Below the pieces are notes generated by a model that made no database searches, had not been told where the DNA came from, and was given only the letters and a program-made list of their open reading frames with translations. A stretch of DNA of 64,000 bases from Actinomadura sp. DC4 (GTDB lineage Bacteria > Actinomycetota > Actinomycetes > Streptosporangiales > Streptosporangiaceae). Made by a program: the position numbers and the translations under genes. Below are positions 1 through 8,752 of this stretch, in pieces. How positions within the stretch are numbered: position 1 is the stretch's first letter; each line of letters begins with the position of its first letter. The DNA lies in the NCBI RefSeq assembly GCF_030406325.1, contig NZ_JAUEQY010000036.1, positions 36,561 to 100,560 of the forward strand. Reading direction: 5' to 3'.

Positions 1-349
1 TCCACAGCACGCCGAGGAGGCCGATGATCAGAGCCAGCGTCTGCCCCTGGCCGCTCATGGCCGAGGCGGCGTCGGACAGCTGGCCGGTCAGCGACCGGGC
101 GACCGGACGTGGGAAGATCTCCGCCAGCGGGCCGAGCTGTGAGCGGATCTGCGCCGGCCCCGAGACGACGGCCGCGACGGCCATCACACCGACGAGCAGC
201 GGCACGATCGACAGGATGGCCCAGAAGGCGACGCCCGCCGCGACGAGGCCGAGGTTGTCCTCTTTGGCCTCCTTCCGCACGCGCTGGAAGACGACGATCC
301 AGTCCCGTGCCGTGAACCCGTCCCCGGGCCCGGCCACCGCCCGCCGCAT
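1..349 (-). CDS. YihY/BrkB-family membrane protein, N-terminal part (runs off the window)
   Basis: Reverse-strand reading from an ATG at 349 runs open to the window edge. It gives a protein starting MRRAVAGPGDGFTARDW, followed by a segment VRKEAKEDNLGLVAAGVAFW and a hydrophobic stretch (AILSIVPLLVGVMAVAAVVS). This is the usual start of the YihY/UPF0761 (formerly 'ribonuclease BN') inner-membrane family: a conserved DNL..LAAG..F segment, then transmembrane helices. A second hydrophobic helix (ALIIGLLGVLW) begins at the window edge. The remaining roughly 200 residues lie outside. The biochemical role of the family is unsettled. The ATG has a weak upstream Shine-Dalgarno, and an in-frame GTG at 367 is an alternative start. 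Confidence 0.72.
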   Translation of the reverse strand, partial: MRRAVAGPGDGFTARDWIVVFQRVRKEAKEDNLGLVAAGVAFWAILSIVPLLVGVMAVAAVVSGPAQIRSQLGPLAEIFPRPVARSLTGQLSDAASAMSGQGQTLALIIGLLGVLW

Positions 350-506
350 GGCGCCGGTGCCAAGCACTTGCCGGACGAAAATCGCCAACCGTATATGTCG
401 TTTATCGTCTGACACGAGAGTGACGATAGAGGCACCGGTGCCCCCACCGCATCCCGTCCGGTAACCGACCGGCCACGGTCCGCCGAGGTCGGCGGACCAC
501 GCGGCC

Positions 507-1055
507 TCAGACGGCCGAGGACCGGTGCAGGTCCAGGAGGTCGGTGCCGGCGGACTCCCAGAGTTCGAACAGCTCGCCGGTCTCGTGGTCGCGGAGGTAC
601 GCGCCCTCCGCGGCGGTCAGCGGGACCAGCGTCACGAACTGCAGCCGCAGCTCGCCCTCCGCGTCCCGGTACAGGTTGAACATCTCGTCCGCGTACGGAT
701 GGGGCGCAGCGAGGAGGCCGCGGATCGACGTCTCGGCGACCAGCGGCTCCTCGACCAGGAAACCGTCGTCGTACTCCACCTCCGACCCGTCCCGTACGGT
801 CAGGTCCGCGAACATCTCCACCAGCCGCGCGGCCTCGTCCTCCTGGCCCGGCCGTACCGAGCAGGCGAACTCCAGCGGCAGCGGCGACGCCACCGACCGC
901 GTCCGCATGCCGTCGGTCAGGGCCGTCACCATGGACAGCGTCGCGTGGTCGTGCAGAACGATCGCCACGCCCAGCGTACGCCCGCCGGCCACGGCGGGCC
1001 GGGCCCGGCCCAGGTACCGCTCGGCGTGCCCGGCCACAGAGTCGCTCATCCGCAT
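507..1055 (-). CDS. Suppressor-of-fused (SUFU) domain protein
   Basis: 182-residue protein starting MRMSDSVAGHAERYL. The body shows a bacterial SUFU-type pattern: PLPLEFACSVRPGQEDEAA, a DDGFLVEEPLVAETSIRGLL segment, then FVTLVPLTAAEGAYLRDH near the C-terminus. In bacteria these domains occur as stand-alone proteins or as immunity proteins of toxin systems. No toxin gene is visible beside this one, so its role is unknown. It starts 9 nt upstream of the sugar dehydrogenase stop on the same strand, so the two may be co-transcribed. A longer in-frame reading extends upstream, but it overlaps the dehydrogenase coding sequence and is not used. Confidence 0.72.
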   Translation of the reverse strand: MRMSDSVAGHAERYLGRARPAVAGGRTLGVAIVLHDHATLSMVTALTDGMRTRSVASPLPLEFACSVRPGQEDEAARLVEMFADLTVRDGSEVEYDDGFLVEEPLVAETSIRGLLAAPHPYADEMFNLYRDAEGELRLQFVTLVPLTAAEGAYLRDHETGELFELWESAGTDLLDLHRSSAV

Positions 1056-1063
1056 CACACTAG

Positions 1064-2158
1064 TCAGGTGACCGGGATCACCAGGATCCGGTCGTCGCCC
1101 TGCTTCGGGGCGCCGCGGCCGTCGCGGTTGCTCGTGCTCACCCACAGCGAGCCGTCCGGCGCGGTGACGACCGCCCGCAGGCGCCCGTACCGGCCGGTGA
1201 AGCGGGCCACCGGTTTGCCGACCGAGCCGCCGGCCGACAGCGGCACCTGCCACAGCCGTGTCCCGCCCAGCGCGGCGGCCCACAGCGAGCCGCGGTCGTA
1301 GGCGAGCCCGGACGGCGACGCCTCGTCCGTCGTCCACGTCAGCAGCGGCGGGGTGTACCGCTTGCGGTCGCCGCCGAACCCCTCGACCACCGGCCAGCCG
1401 TAGTTGTGGCCGGCCTCGATCCGGTTGACCTCGTCGAAGCGGTCCTGGCCGAACTCCGAGGCGAACATGCGCCCCTGCGTGTCCCACGCCAGGCCCTGGA
1501 CGTTGCGGTGCCCGTACGTCCAGACGCGCGTGCCGAACGGGTTGCCCGGCGCCGCCTTGCCGTCCAGCGTCAGCCGCAGGATCTTTCCGCCGAGCGAGGA
1601 CCGGTCCTGGGCCAGGTCGCCGCGGCCGGTCTCGCCCGTCGAGGCGTACAGGTAGTGGTCGGGGCCGAACGCGAGCCGTCCGCCGTTGTGGATCGGGCCG
1701 CGCGGGATGCCGCCGACCAGCGTCTGGACGCCGCTGACGCCCTTGCCGAGGTAGGGGAACCGTACGATGCGGTTCTCCGAGGCGGCGCTGTAGTAGAGGA
1801 ACACCCAGTGGTCGCGGGCGAACGTCGGCGAGACCGCCACCCCGAGCAGACCGCCCTCTCCGGCGGGAGAGACGCCGGGCACCTTGCCGACGGTGCTCAC
1901 CTTGCCGCCCGGCGTCACGCGCAGCAGGCGTGCGGTGTCCCGCTCGGTCACCAGCGCGTCACCGCCCGGCAGGAACGCGATCGCCCACGGAACCGACAGG
2001 CCGGTGGCGAGATCGCGCGGAGTGCCGGCCGACGCGGTGTGCGCCGGAGCCGACGACGGCAGCGGCGGGGGAGTCGAGCCGGCCGCGTGTGACGGTTCGC
2101 CCGACGAGCAGCCGGCGAGTGTAAGAGCGCCTAGGGCGACGAGGATTCTGAGCCTCAC
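1064..2158 (-). CDS. Lipoprotein PQQ-type glucose/sorbosone dehydrogenase (HHIP-like beta-propeller)
   Basis: 364-residue exported protein. The N-terminus from the GTG at 2158 is MRLRILVALGALTLAGCSSG, a lipoprotein signal with lipobox LAGC. The mature part is a six-bladed beta-propeller of the soluble glucose dehydrogenase family: DLATGLSVPWAIAFLPGGDA, GEGGLLGVAVSP, HNGGRLAFGPDHYLY, a VWTYGHRNVQGLAWD strand, and NRIEAGHNYGWP. These proteins oxidise sugars with PQQ at the outer membrane face, but many actinobacterial members have no assigned substrate. No PQQ biosynthesis genes are visible here. An open extension to 2290 exists but does not look like a leader. Confidence 0.85.
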   Translation of the reverse strand: MRLRILVALGALTLAGCSSGEPSHAAGSTPPPLPSSAPAHTASAGTPRDLATGLSVPWAIAFLPGGDALVTERDTARLLRVTPGGKVSTVGKVPGVSPAGEGGLLGVAVSPTFARDHWVFLYYSAASENRIVRFPYLGKGVSGVQTLVGGIPRGPIHNGGRLAFGPDHYLYASTGETGRGDLAQDRSSLGGKILRLTLDGKAAPGNPFGTRVWTYGHRNVQGLAWDTQGRMFASEFGQDRFDEVNRIEAGHNYGWPVVEGFGGDRKRYTPPLLTWTTDEASPSGLAYDRGSLWAAALGGTRLWQVPLSAGGSVGKPVARFTGRYGRLRAVVTAPDGSLWVSTSNRDGRGAPKQGDDRILVIPVT

Positions 2159-2336
2159 TTTGGTCAAGTTCCCATCTCGATCCGGAACGAACTTCTCCTG
2201 GCGGCATTGACTCAGAGTGATCGCGGGCCGGGCGCCGGAGAACGGGTGATCTATGCCTCTTAGCGCCACATCGTCACACCTCGACGTCACGGCGCGGAGG
2301 CGACGGCCGTACGATCACAGCCGGAGGTGCGATGCG

Positions 2337-3248
2337 GTGAGAATATGGGTGCCGGACCAGGAGATGGCGGACTCCGTCGGGGCGATCGACGGCGTCAGCG
2401 CCCAGGTCTACGACGGCCGGGGCGGCGAGCTGCCCGGCGACCCGGCGGAGGTCGCGTTCTACGTCCCGCCGTTCGTCGCGACCCCGCGCAGCCGCGACAT
2501 CCTCGCCGAGATGACGAACCTCCAGGTCGTGCAGTTGCAGGTCGCCGGAGTGGACACCTTCCTCCCGCACATCGCCGACGGCGTCGTCCTCTGCAACGCG
2601 CGCGGCGTACACGACGCGAGCACCGCCGAGTGGGTGGTCGGCGGAATCATCGCCGCGCAGCGCGAATTCCCCGGATTCGCGGGCGCGCAGCGCGAGGGCC
2701 GGTGGGACTGGCACATGACAGACGCCTTGACAGACCGGACCGTGATGATCATCGGCTACGGTTCCGTGGGCGCGGCGATCGAGCGGCGGCTGCTCCCGTT
2801 CGAGACGCGCGTCATCCGCGTCGCGCGCACTGCCCGTGACGGTGTGCAGCCGGTCGGTGCACTGCCGGATCTCCTGCCCGAGGCCGACGTCGTGGTGCTC
2901 ATCGTGCCGTCCACGGCCGAGACCACCGGCATGGCCGGCAAGGCGTTCCTGTCCCGCATGAAGGACGGCGCGCTGCTGGTCAACGCGGCGCGGGGCACCG
3001 TCGTCGACACCGGCGCGCTCCTGGCCGAGCTCGCCGGCGGGCGGCTGCGGGCGGTGCTCGACGTGACCGACCCCGAGCCTCTCCCCGCCGGGCACCCGCT
3101 CTGGACGGCGCCCGGCGTCTTCATCACCCCGCACGTCGGCGGCTCGACTCCGGCCTCGCGCCGGCGGGCCGTCGCGCTGGTCCGTGAGCAGGCCGGACGC
3201 TTCGTGGCAGGGGAGCCGCTGCACAACGTCATCAAGGGCGACTACTGA
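2337..3248 (+). CDS. D-isomer-specific 2-hydroxyacid dehydrogenase
   Basis: 303 residues from a GTG at 2337 preceded by GGAGG about 10 nt upstream. The NAD-binding fold carries MIIGYGSVGAAIE (GxGxxG, near residue 140). The family signature LVNAARGTVVDTGALL holds the substrate-binding Arg region, and FITPHVGGSTPASRRRA carries the catalytic His. The catalytic Glu lies in DVTDPEPLP. The N-terminal substrate domain is short, as in the phosphonate- and glyoxylate-reductase-like branch. Substrate cannot be set from sequence. It is divergently oriented from the sugar dehydrogenase lipoprotein across a region of about 180 bp. Confidence 0.85.
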   Translation: MRIWVPDQEMADSVGAIDGVSAQVYDGRGGELPGDPAEVAFYVPPFVATPRSRDILAEMTNLQVVQLQVAGVDTFLPHIADGVVLCNARGVHDASTAEWVVGGIIAAQREFPGFAGAQREGRWDWHMTDALTDRTVMIIGYGSVGAAIERRLLPFETRVIRVARTARDGVQPVGALPDLLPEADVVVLIVPSTAETTGMAGKAFLSRMKDGALLVNAARGTVVDTGALLAELAGGRLRAVLDVTDPEPLPAGHPLWTAPGVFITPHVGGSTPASRRRAVALVREQAGRFVAGEPLHNVIKGDY

Positions 3249-3696
3249 TCCGGTAAATCCTGTGCGGCGGCACTTTACGCGCCGGCGGCCGATTACTCGC
3301 CGCGATTTTCCCCACTTGATGTGTGTTACCGACAAACCGCCCAAAACGCCCATGAGGCGGTCACCGAGTGTGTCCGGTTGTCGCCGGGTGGACGCCCGGC
3401 CTCAATCGGGCCGTGACCTACGGCCCGTACATTGAGCGGCGAAGCTGACCAGCCTGACTGCCGCGCGAGCCGTGCCGGAAGATCCCGGCAAGGCATCCGC
3501 GGGGCGCGAAACATGAACCCGGTGTCCCGCAGGGCGGGGCACCCGTCTCGTACAGGATGACAAGGCACTTGACAGCCCGGCGGCCGACCCGCCTCGCAGC
3601 GACCCGAGGTCTGTGGAGATCTCGGGAGTCATGTGACCGGTACGAGGCGTTTCCACTGCGGGACAGCTCATGATCAAGTTGCGGGGAGCAAGTTAG
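3249..3696. other. Non-coding gap upstream of the GGDEF-EAL gene
   Basis: About 450 bp without a convincing gene on either strand; the open frames here lack coding character and good ribosome sites. It holds the promoter region of the following c-di-GMP gene, whose Shine-Dalgarno (GGGGAGC) is 5-10 nt before the ATG. I see no clear hairpin terminator after the dehydrogenase. Confidence 0.6.
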
Positions 3697-6417
3697 ATGA
3701 CCGGGGAGGGGACGGAGCGGCGGCGCTGGGGCATCCCGGTGGCGTTGCGGCCGTTCGGAGCGCTGGCGGCGCTCGCCTTGATCTATGTCCTCGCACTCGG
3801 GCTGGGCTGGGGCGGCGGTCTCTCCGGTGCCTGGATGTCCGCGTGGGCCGCGGCCGTGGCGGCGACCTCGCTGCTGTACGCCGCGTTGCGCACGCCGCAG
3901 ACGCCCGCAGGCAAGATCGACCGCGACATGTGGCGATGGTTCGGCGTCGCCGCGATCGCCTGGTGCGCCGGCGCGACCGTCAACGCGGTGTCCCGGCTGG
4001 TGATCAGCCGGGCCGTGGTCACGGTCTCCCCGGCCGACCTGTTCCTGCTGGTCGCCCCGATCGCCATCACCGCGGGCTTCATCGTCCCCGTACGCCTCCC
4101 GCGCAGCCCGCGCCCCTGGCTGCGCTACCTCGCCGACACCTACGTCTGCGCCTGCGCCCTGTTCGTCGCCGGCTGGGTGGCGATCTTCGACCGGCTTTAC
4201 CACGTGGCCGGCGAGGGCTGGGGGCAGTTCCTCATCGAGCTGCGCTATCCGGTCCTCGACGCCGTACTGCTCTGCGTGCTGTTCCCGATGGCGCTCGGCG
4301 CCGTACGGGCCAACCACCGGCCCGCCGCCATCGCCTACTGCGCTCTGCTCGTTCTCACCGCAGCCGACGTCCTGTACGCCGTCCTCCGCCTGAACGACGG
4401 CGGCGCGCACGGCGTCCCGGCCGACGTCGTACGCGCGGTCGGCCTGCTGATCCTGGCCGCCGTGCCCTGGATCGCGCGCGACCGCGGGTCCGCCGACGAA
4501 CTGCGGCGGCCGCTCGTCGGCCCCGGCCTGGCCCCCGCCGCGACCGCCGCCGCGGCCGCGATCTTCGTCGCCGGCCACACGCTCACCGCGGCGCGCGGGC
4601 TGCGGCCGATCGTCCCGATCATCGCGGGCTCGGCGGTGCTCGTCGTCCTCGCCCGGCTCGCCGAGCTCGTACGGGAGAACGACCGGCTCGCCCGCGCCGC
4701 CGAGAGCGGCGAGGAGCACTTCCGCGCGCTCGCCGAGAGCATCAACGACGTCGTGCTCATCTGCGGCCTCGACGGCGTCGTGCAGTACGTCAGCGCGGGC
4801 GCCCGGCGGTCCTACCACTACGCCGCCGAGGACCTGCTCGGCCGTCCCGTGTACGACGTCGTGCACCCGGAGGACCTGCCCCGCGTCGTGGACGCGGTCA
4901 CCTCCTTCCTGAGCGCCGACTGCGACCTCGACGTCGCGCGCCTGGCCTGCCGCGTACGGGCCACCGACGGCACCTGGCTGCCCACCGAGTCGACGATCTC
5001 CCGGTACGGCCGGGCCGGCGACGGCACCGACCAGCTGCTGGTCACCACCCGCGACTTCAGCGAGCAGGCCGCGCTGGAGCGGCAGGTCGCCCACCTGACC
5101 TTCCACGACGGGCTCACCGGCCTGCCCAACCGCGCCTACCTCGAAGAACGCGCGCGGGAGAAGGTCGAGCGCGGCCAGGGCCCGGTCGCCGTGATCTTCG
5201 TCGACCTCGACGGCTTCACCGCGGTGAACGACTCCATCGGCCACGCCGGAGGCGACCAGGTGCTCGCCCAGGCGGCCCGCCGGCTCCGCGCCGGCGTGCT
5301 GGCCGACGACACGGTCGCTCGCTGGGGCGGCGACGAGTTCGCCGTGCTCATGGAGAGCGCGACCGACGTGCAGACCGTGGTCGACCTCGGCGAGCGCCTG
5401 CTGCGGGCGCTGGCCGGCGAGCCGTACCGCGTCGCCGACCGGGGCATCGTGCTCACCGCCAGCGTGGGCATCGCCTTCACCGAGGCGGGCGTCGGCGGTC
5501 TCGAGCTCATCCGCAACGCCGACATCGCGCTGTCGCGGGCCAAGGCGATCGGCGGCGGGCGGGTCGAGGTCTTCGCCGCCAAGATGCACGCCGACGTCAT
5601 GCGTCGCCTCGAACTCGGCAGCGACCTGCAGCGCGCGCTCACCGAGCAGCAGTTCGCCGTGGAGTTCCAGCCGGTCGTCGAGCTGGCCACCTCGCGGGTC
5701 ACCGGCGTCGAGGCGCTGGTCCGCTGGTGGCGCGACGGGGTCTCCGTACCCCCCGAGGAGTTCATCGGCACCGCCGAGGAGTCCGGCCTGATGGTGCCGC
5801 TCGGCAACTGGGTGCTGCGCGAGGCCTGCCGCCAGGTGGCCGCCTGGCGCGCGGAGGCGCACTGGGACATCGGCCTGTCGATCAACCTCCGCCCGCGCGA
5901 GATCGCCGCCGCGCACTTCGTCGACTCGGTCGCCGAGGCGCTGCGCGAGAGCGGGCTGCCGCCCGAGGCGCTCACACTCGAGGTCGAGGAGGAGGTCCTG
6001 GTCGACGGGGCCGACGAGCTGATCAGCCGGCTCTCCGCGCTGCGCGAGCTCGGCGTCGGCCTGGCCATCGACGACTTCGGCACCGGGTACGCCTCGCTCG
6101 CGTTCCTGCGGCAGCTTCCGGTCGACGTGATCAAGATCGACCCGTCGTTCGTGGCCGGACTGGGCCGCGACGAGACGCTCACCCTGCTGACGCGCACCAT
6201 CGCCCGGGTCGGCCGCGACCTCGGCCTGACGGTCGTGGCCGAGGGCGTCGAGCGCCCGGAGCAGCTCGAGCTCCTGCGGGAGATGGGTTGCCCCCGCGCC
6301 CAGGGTTACCTGGTCTCACGCCCGATGGCGCCGAGCGGCATCGAGGCGCTCGTCCAGCTCAGCTCGCGCGGCGAGGCGTCCATCCCGCTGCACGGCTCGG
6401 TGATCTCGGCGAGCTGA
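3697..6417 (+). CDS. Membrane PAS-GGDEF-EAL cyclic di-GMP synthase/phosphodiesterase
   Basis: 906 residues. Residues 20-330 contain about 8-10 hydrophobic segments, making a membrane sensor domain. A PAS domain follows (about 345-460: FRALAESINDVVLICGLDG to TTRDFSEQAALE). Next is a GGDEF domain with the intact active site RWGGDEFAVL near residue 545, preceded by DGLTGLPNRAYLEERA. The C-terminal EAL domain has GVEALVRW (near 671), AIDDFGTGYASL, DVIKIDPSF, VVAEGVE and RAQGYLVSRP. The usual LEITE motif reads LEVEEE, with the Glu kept. Both catalytic sites therefore look usable, so net activity cannot be predicted. In actinomycetes c-di-GMP controls development through BldD and WhiG/RsiG. The gene stands alone between unrelated neighbours. 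Confidence 0.92.
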   Translation: MTGEGTERRRWGIPVALRPFGALAALALIYVLALGLGWGGGLSGAWMSAWAAAVAATSLLYAALRTPQTPAGKIDRDMWRWFGVAAIAWCAGATVNAVSRLVISRAVVTVSPADLFLLVAPIAITAGFIVPVRLPRSPRPWLRYLADTYVCACALFVAGWVAIFDRLYHVAGEGWGQFLIELRYPVLDAVLLCVLFPMALGAVRANHRPAAIAYCALLVLTAADVLYAVLRLNDGGAHGVPADVVRAVGLLILAAVPWIARDRGSADELRRPLVGPGLAPAATAAAAAIFVAGHTLTAARGLRPIVPIIAGSAVLVVLARLAELVRENDRLARAAESGEEHFRALAESINDVVLICGLDGVVQYVSAGARRSYHYAAEDLLGRPVYDVVHPEDLPRVVDAVTSFLSADCDLDVARLACRVRATDGTWLPTESTISRYGRAGDGTDQLLVTTRDFSEQAALERQVAHLTFHDGLTGLPNRAYLEERAREKVERGQGPVAVIFVDLDGFTAVNDSIGHAGGDQVLAQAARRLRAGVLADDTVARWGGDEFAVLMESATDVQTVVDLGERLLRALAGEPYRVADRGIVLTASVGIAFTEAGVGGLELIRNADIALSRAKAIGGGRVEVFAAKMHADVMRRLELGSDLQRALTEQQFAVEFQPVVELATSRVTGVEALVRWWRDGVSVPPEEFIGTAEESGLMVPLGNWVLREACRQVAAWRAEAHWDIGLSINLRPREIAAAHFVDSVAEALRESGLPPEALTLEVEEEVLVDGADELISRLSALRELGVGLAIDDFGTGYASLAFLRQLPVDVIKIDPSFVAGLGRDETLTLLTRTIARVGRDLGLTVVAEGVERPEQLELLREMGCPRAQGYLVSRPMAPSGIEALVQLSSRGEASIPLHGSVISAS

Positions 6418-6541
6418 CGCGCGTCAAGGGGCGTCGCGGTAAGAATTCTCCGTGGTGTTACGAATGATCGAAAGCCATTGACGCGCAGCGGTGTCTTCGG
6501 CACTCTTACCGCGACCCTCACCGTCAGTGCGGAGGCTGCCG

Positions 6542-8440
6542 ATGCGCGTGCGACGCCGTACCCTCGTCGCGGCGACCGTGGCCCTGGCCGGTCTTGGAAC
6601 CGGACAGGCTTACGCCGCCCAGCGACCCAGTCCGGTCCCACTCACCCGACAACAGGCCTTCGCCGGCGCGGCGACGACCTACCACGTACCCGAGAAAGTG
6701 CTGCTCGCGGTCTCCTACCTGGAGTCGCGATGGGACGCCAACCAGGGCCGGCCGAGCGTCAGCGCGGGCTACGGGCCGATGCACCTGACCGACGGCACCC
6801 TCACCCCCTCCGGCGAGCACCTCTCCGGCGGCGCCGAGGACCCGCGCGGCGACACCTCCCGTACGGCGCTGCACCCCGCGGCCGTGACCGCCCAAGGCCA
6901 GGCCGCCGGCGGGCAGACGCTCCAGCAGGCCGCCACCCTGACCGGGACCGGGGCCGGTGCCCTGCGCGCCGACCCGGCGGCCAATATCCGCGGCGGCGCC
7001 GCGCTGCTCGCCCGCTACCAGCGCGACCTCGGCAGACCGCTCGGCGGCGACCCGGCCGCGTGGTACCAGGCGGCCGTCCGCTACGGCGGCAGCGCGTGGT
7101 TCGCCGGCCAGGTCTTCGACGTCCTGCGTACGGGCGCCTCCCGCACGACCGACGACGGGCAGAGCGTCACGCTCGCCGCCACTCCGGGCCTGCGGCCGGC
7201 CGGGGCGGGCGCAGACGACCCGCGGACCGAGTGCCCGCCCGGCCTCGGCTGCGAGTGGATCCCCGCGCCGTACGAGCAGCTCGACCCGAGCGACCCCACG
7301 AACTACGGCAACCACGACCTCGGCGACCGGCCGAAGAGCCAGAAGATCCGCTTCATCGTCATCCACGACACCGAGGGTTCCTACCCGGTCACGCTCAACC
7401 TGGTGCAGGACCCGACGTACCTCGCCTGGAACTACACCGTCCGCTCGGCCGACGGGCACATCGCCCAGCACCTCAAGGCCAAGGACGTGGGGTGGCACGC
7501 GGGCAACTGGTACATCAACGCCAAGTCGATCGGGATCGAGCACGAGGGCTTCCTCGCCCAGGGCGGCGCCTGGTACACCGAGGCGATGTACCGCAGCTCC
7601 GCGGAGCTGGTGCGCTACCTGACCAAGAAGTACGACATCCCGGTGGACCGGGCGCACATCCTCGGCCACGACAACGTCCCGGGCATCACCCCGGCCAACG
7701 TGCAGGGCATGCACGAGGACCCCGGGCCGTACTGGGACTGGGCGCACTACTTCACCCTCCTGCGCAGGCCGCTGCACGCCACCGCCGGCCCGCGGTCGGG
7801 CATGGTCACGATCCTGCCGGACTACGACAAGAACGTCGTGCCCTACACCGGCTGCGACGCGGCGAACCCCAGTGCCCCGTGCCCGGCGCACGGCGGCGGG
7901 TCGGTCATGCTCCGCACCGCGCCGTCCGCCGACGCCCCGCTCGTGAAGGACATCGGCAAGCACCCGCCGAACGGCGACGCGACGATGAGCGTGTACGACC
8001 ACAGCGCCCGCGCCGCGACCGGCCAGACCTTCGCCGTGGCGGACCGTCAGGGCGACTGGACGGCGATCTGGTACCTCGGCCAGAAGGCCTGGTTCCTCAA
8101 CCCGAGGAAGCAGCCGGCGGCCGTCGGGGCGCACGGCCTCGTCGTGACGCCCAAGCCGGGCGCCGCGTCGGTGCCGATCTACGGGCGGGCCTACCCCGAG
8201 CCGGAGGCGTACCCGGCGAACGTCCCGGTGCAGACGCTCACGCCCATGCAGTACACCTTCGCCGCCGGCCAGAGTTACGCCGTGGCCGATGAGCTCAGTG
8301 GGGAGTACGACTACTCGAACACCTTCGACGTGTCCACGCACACCGTCGTGCGCGGCAAGCTGAAGTACTACGAGATCCAGTTCGGCCACCGCGTCTACTT
8401 CGTCAAGACCGGCGACGTGGTGCTCAAGCGCGTCCTCTGA
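6542..8440 (+). CDS. Secreted N-acetylmuramoyl-L-alanine amidase (amidase_2/PGRP fold)
   Basis: 632 residues from the ATG at 6542, which has GGAGG 8 nt upstream. An upstream GTG at 6491 is open but lacks that site. The N-terminus is a Tat/Sec-like signal (RVRRRTLVAATVALAGL, cleavage after AYA). Residues about 35-200 resemble a lysozyme-like lytic transglycosylase region (VLLAVSYLESRWD). The amidase_2 domain follows: RFIVIHDTEGS near residue 274, VGWHAGNWYIN, IGIEHEG, AHILGHDN and HEDPGPYWDW supply the zinc and catalytic residues. The last 200 residues are a repeated SH3-like wall-binding region. Likely role is peptidoglycan turnover or cell separation. Confidence 0.88.
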   Translation: MRVRRRTLVAATVALAGLGTGQAYAAQRPSPVPLTRQQAFAGAATTYHVPEKVLLAVSYLESRWDANQGRPSVSAGYGPMHLTDGTLTPSGEHLSGGAEDPRGDTSRTALHPAAVTAQGQAAGGQTLQQAATLTGTGAGALRADPAANIRGGAALLARYQRDLGRPLGGDPAAWYQAAVRYGGSAWFAGQVFDVLRTGASRTTDDGQSVTLAATPGLRPAGAGADDPRTECPPGLGCEWIPAPYEQLDPSDPTNYGNHDLGDRPKSQKIRFIVIHDTEGSYPVTLNLVQDPTYLAWNYTVRSADGHIAQHLKAKDVGWHAGNWYINAKSIGIEHEGFLAQGGAWYTEAMYRSSAELVRYLTKKYDIPVDRAHILGHDNVPGITPANVQGMHEDPGPYWDWAHYFTLLRRPLHATAGPRSGMVTILPDYDKNVVPYTGCDAANPSAPCPAHGGGSVMLRTAPSADAPLVKDIGKHPPNGDATMSVYDHSARAATGQTFAVADRQGDWTAIWYLGQKAWFLNPRKQPAAVGAHGLVVTPKPGAASVPIYGRAYPEPEAYPANVPVQTLTPMQYTFAAGQSYAVADELSGEYDYSNTFDVSTHTVVRGKLKYYEIQFGHRVYFVKTGDVVLKRVL

Positions 8441-8460
8441 ACGGCGCACCAGCCGCCCCA

Positions 8461-8494
8461 CCGCTCACCGTGATCCCGCGATCACGGTGAGCGG
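8461..8494. terminator. Hairpin terminator after the amidase gene
   Basis: Perfect 15-bp inverted repeat CCGCTCACCGTGATC / GATCACGGTGAGCGG with a 4-nt loop, 20 nt past the amidase stop. No long T-run follows, which is common for actinobacterial terminators. Confidence 0.8.
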
Positions 8495-8549
8495 TCTCGT
8501 ATGGTGAGACTTGTCGTCCACCAATTTGACGTGAGGCAGCAAATTCGCC

Positions 8550-8606
8550 ATGGTTGTGAACGTGAAACGCAACCTGATTCTCGTACTTGGCCGGCGCGCG
8601 AGCTGA
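8550..8606 (+). CDS. ilv leader peptide (branched-chain attenuation)
   Basis: An 18-codon reading frame, MVVNVKRNLILVLGRRAS, ending in TGA. Eight of 18 residues are Val, Leu or Ile, clustered as VV-V and LILVL. It lies 147 nt upstream of ilvB and directly before an intrinsic-terminator hairpin. This is the expected layout of transcription attenuation, as described for ilvBNC operons in actinobacteria: slow translation of the Val/Leu/Ile codons would disfavour the terminator. A purine-rich GTGAGG lies about 13 nt upstream. Translation itself is inferred. Confidence 0.82.
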   Translation: MVVNVKRNLILVLGRRAS

Positions 8607-8628
8607 CCAAGTCGATCGCTTGCGCGCT

Positions 8629-8662
8629 CCCCTCGACCGCCTCACGGCGCGAGGGGTTTTTT
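8629..8662 (+). terminator. Attenuator terminator of the ilvBNC operon
   Basis: Inverted repeat CCCCTCG ... CGAGGGG with a GC-rich 14-nt interior, followed immediately by six T. It lies 23 nt after the leader-peptide stop and 90 nt before ilvB. It is the only T-tract hairpin of this kind seen in the core region, which supports a regulated rather than constitutive stop. Confidence 0.82.
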
Positions 8663-8752
8663 GTTGGCCATGACCCCTGGGCCCGTGTGACACGGCGGTA
8701 ACCCGCGATCACGAGCCCGAGCCTCAGCGCTCAGGAGCACAAGGACTAAGCG

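Noticed and set aside
24..464. 146-codon forward ORF at the left edge
   Set aside because: Its frame is a shadow of the YihY/BrkB-type reading on the reverse strand, which has membrane helices and family motifs.
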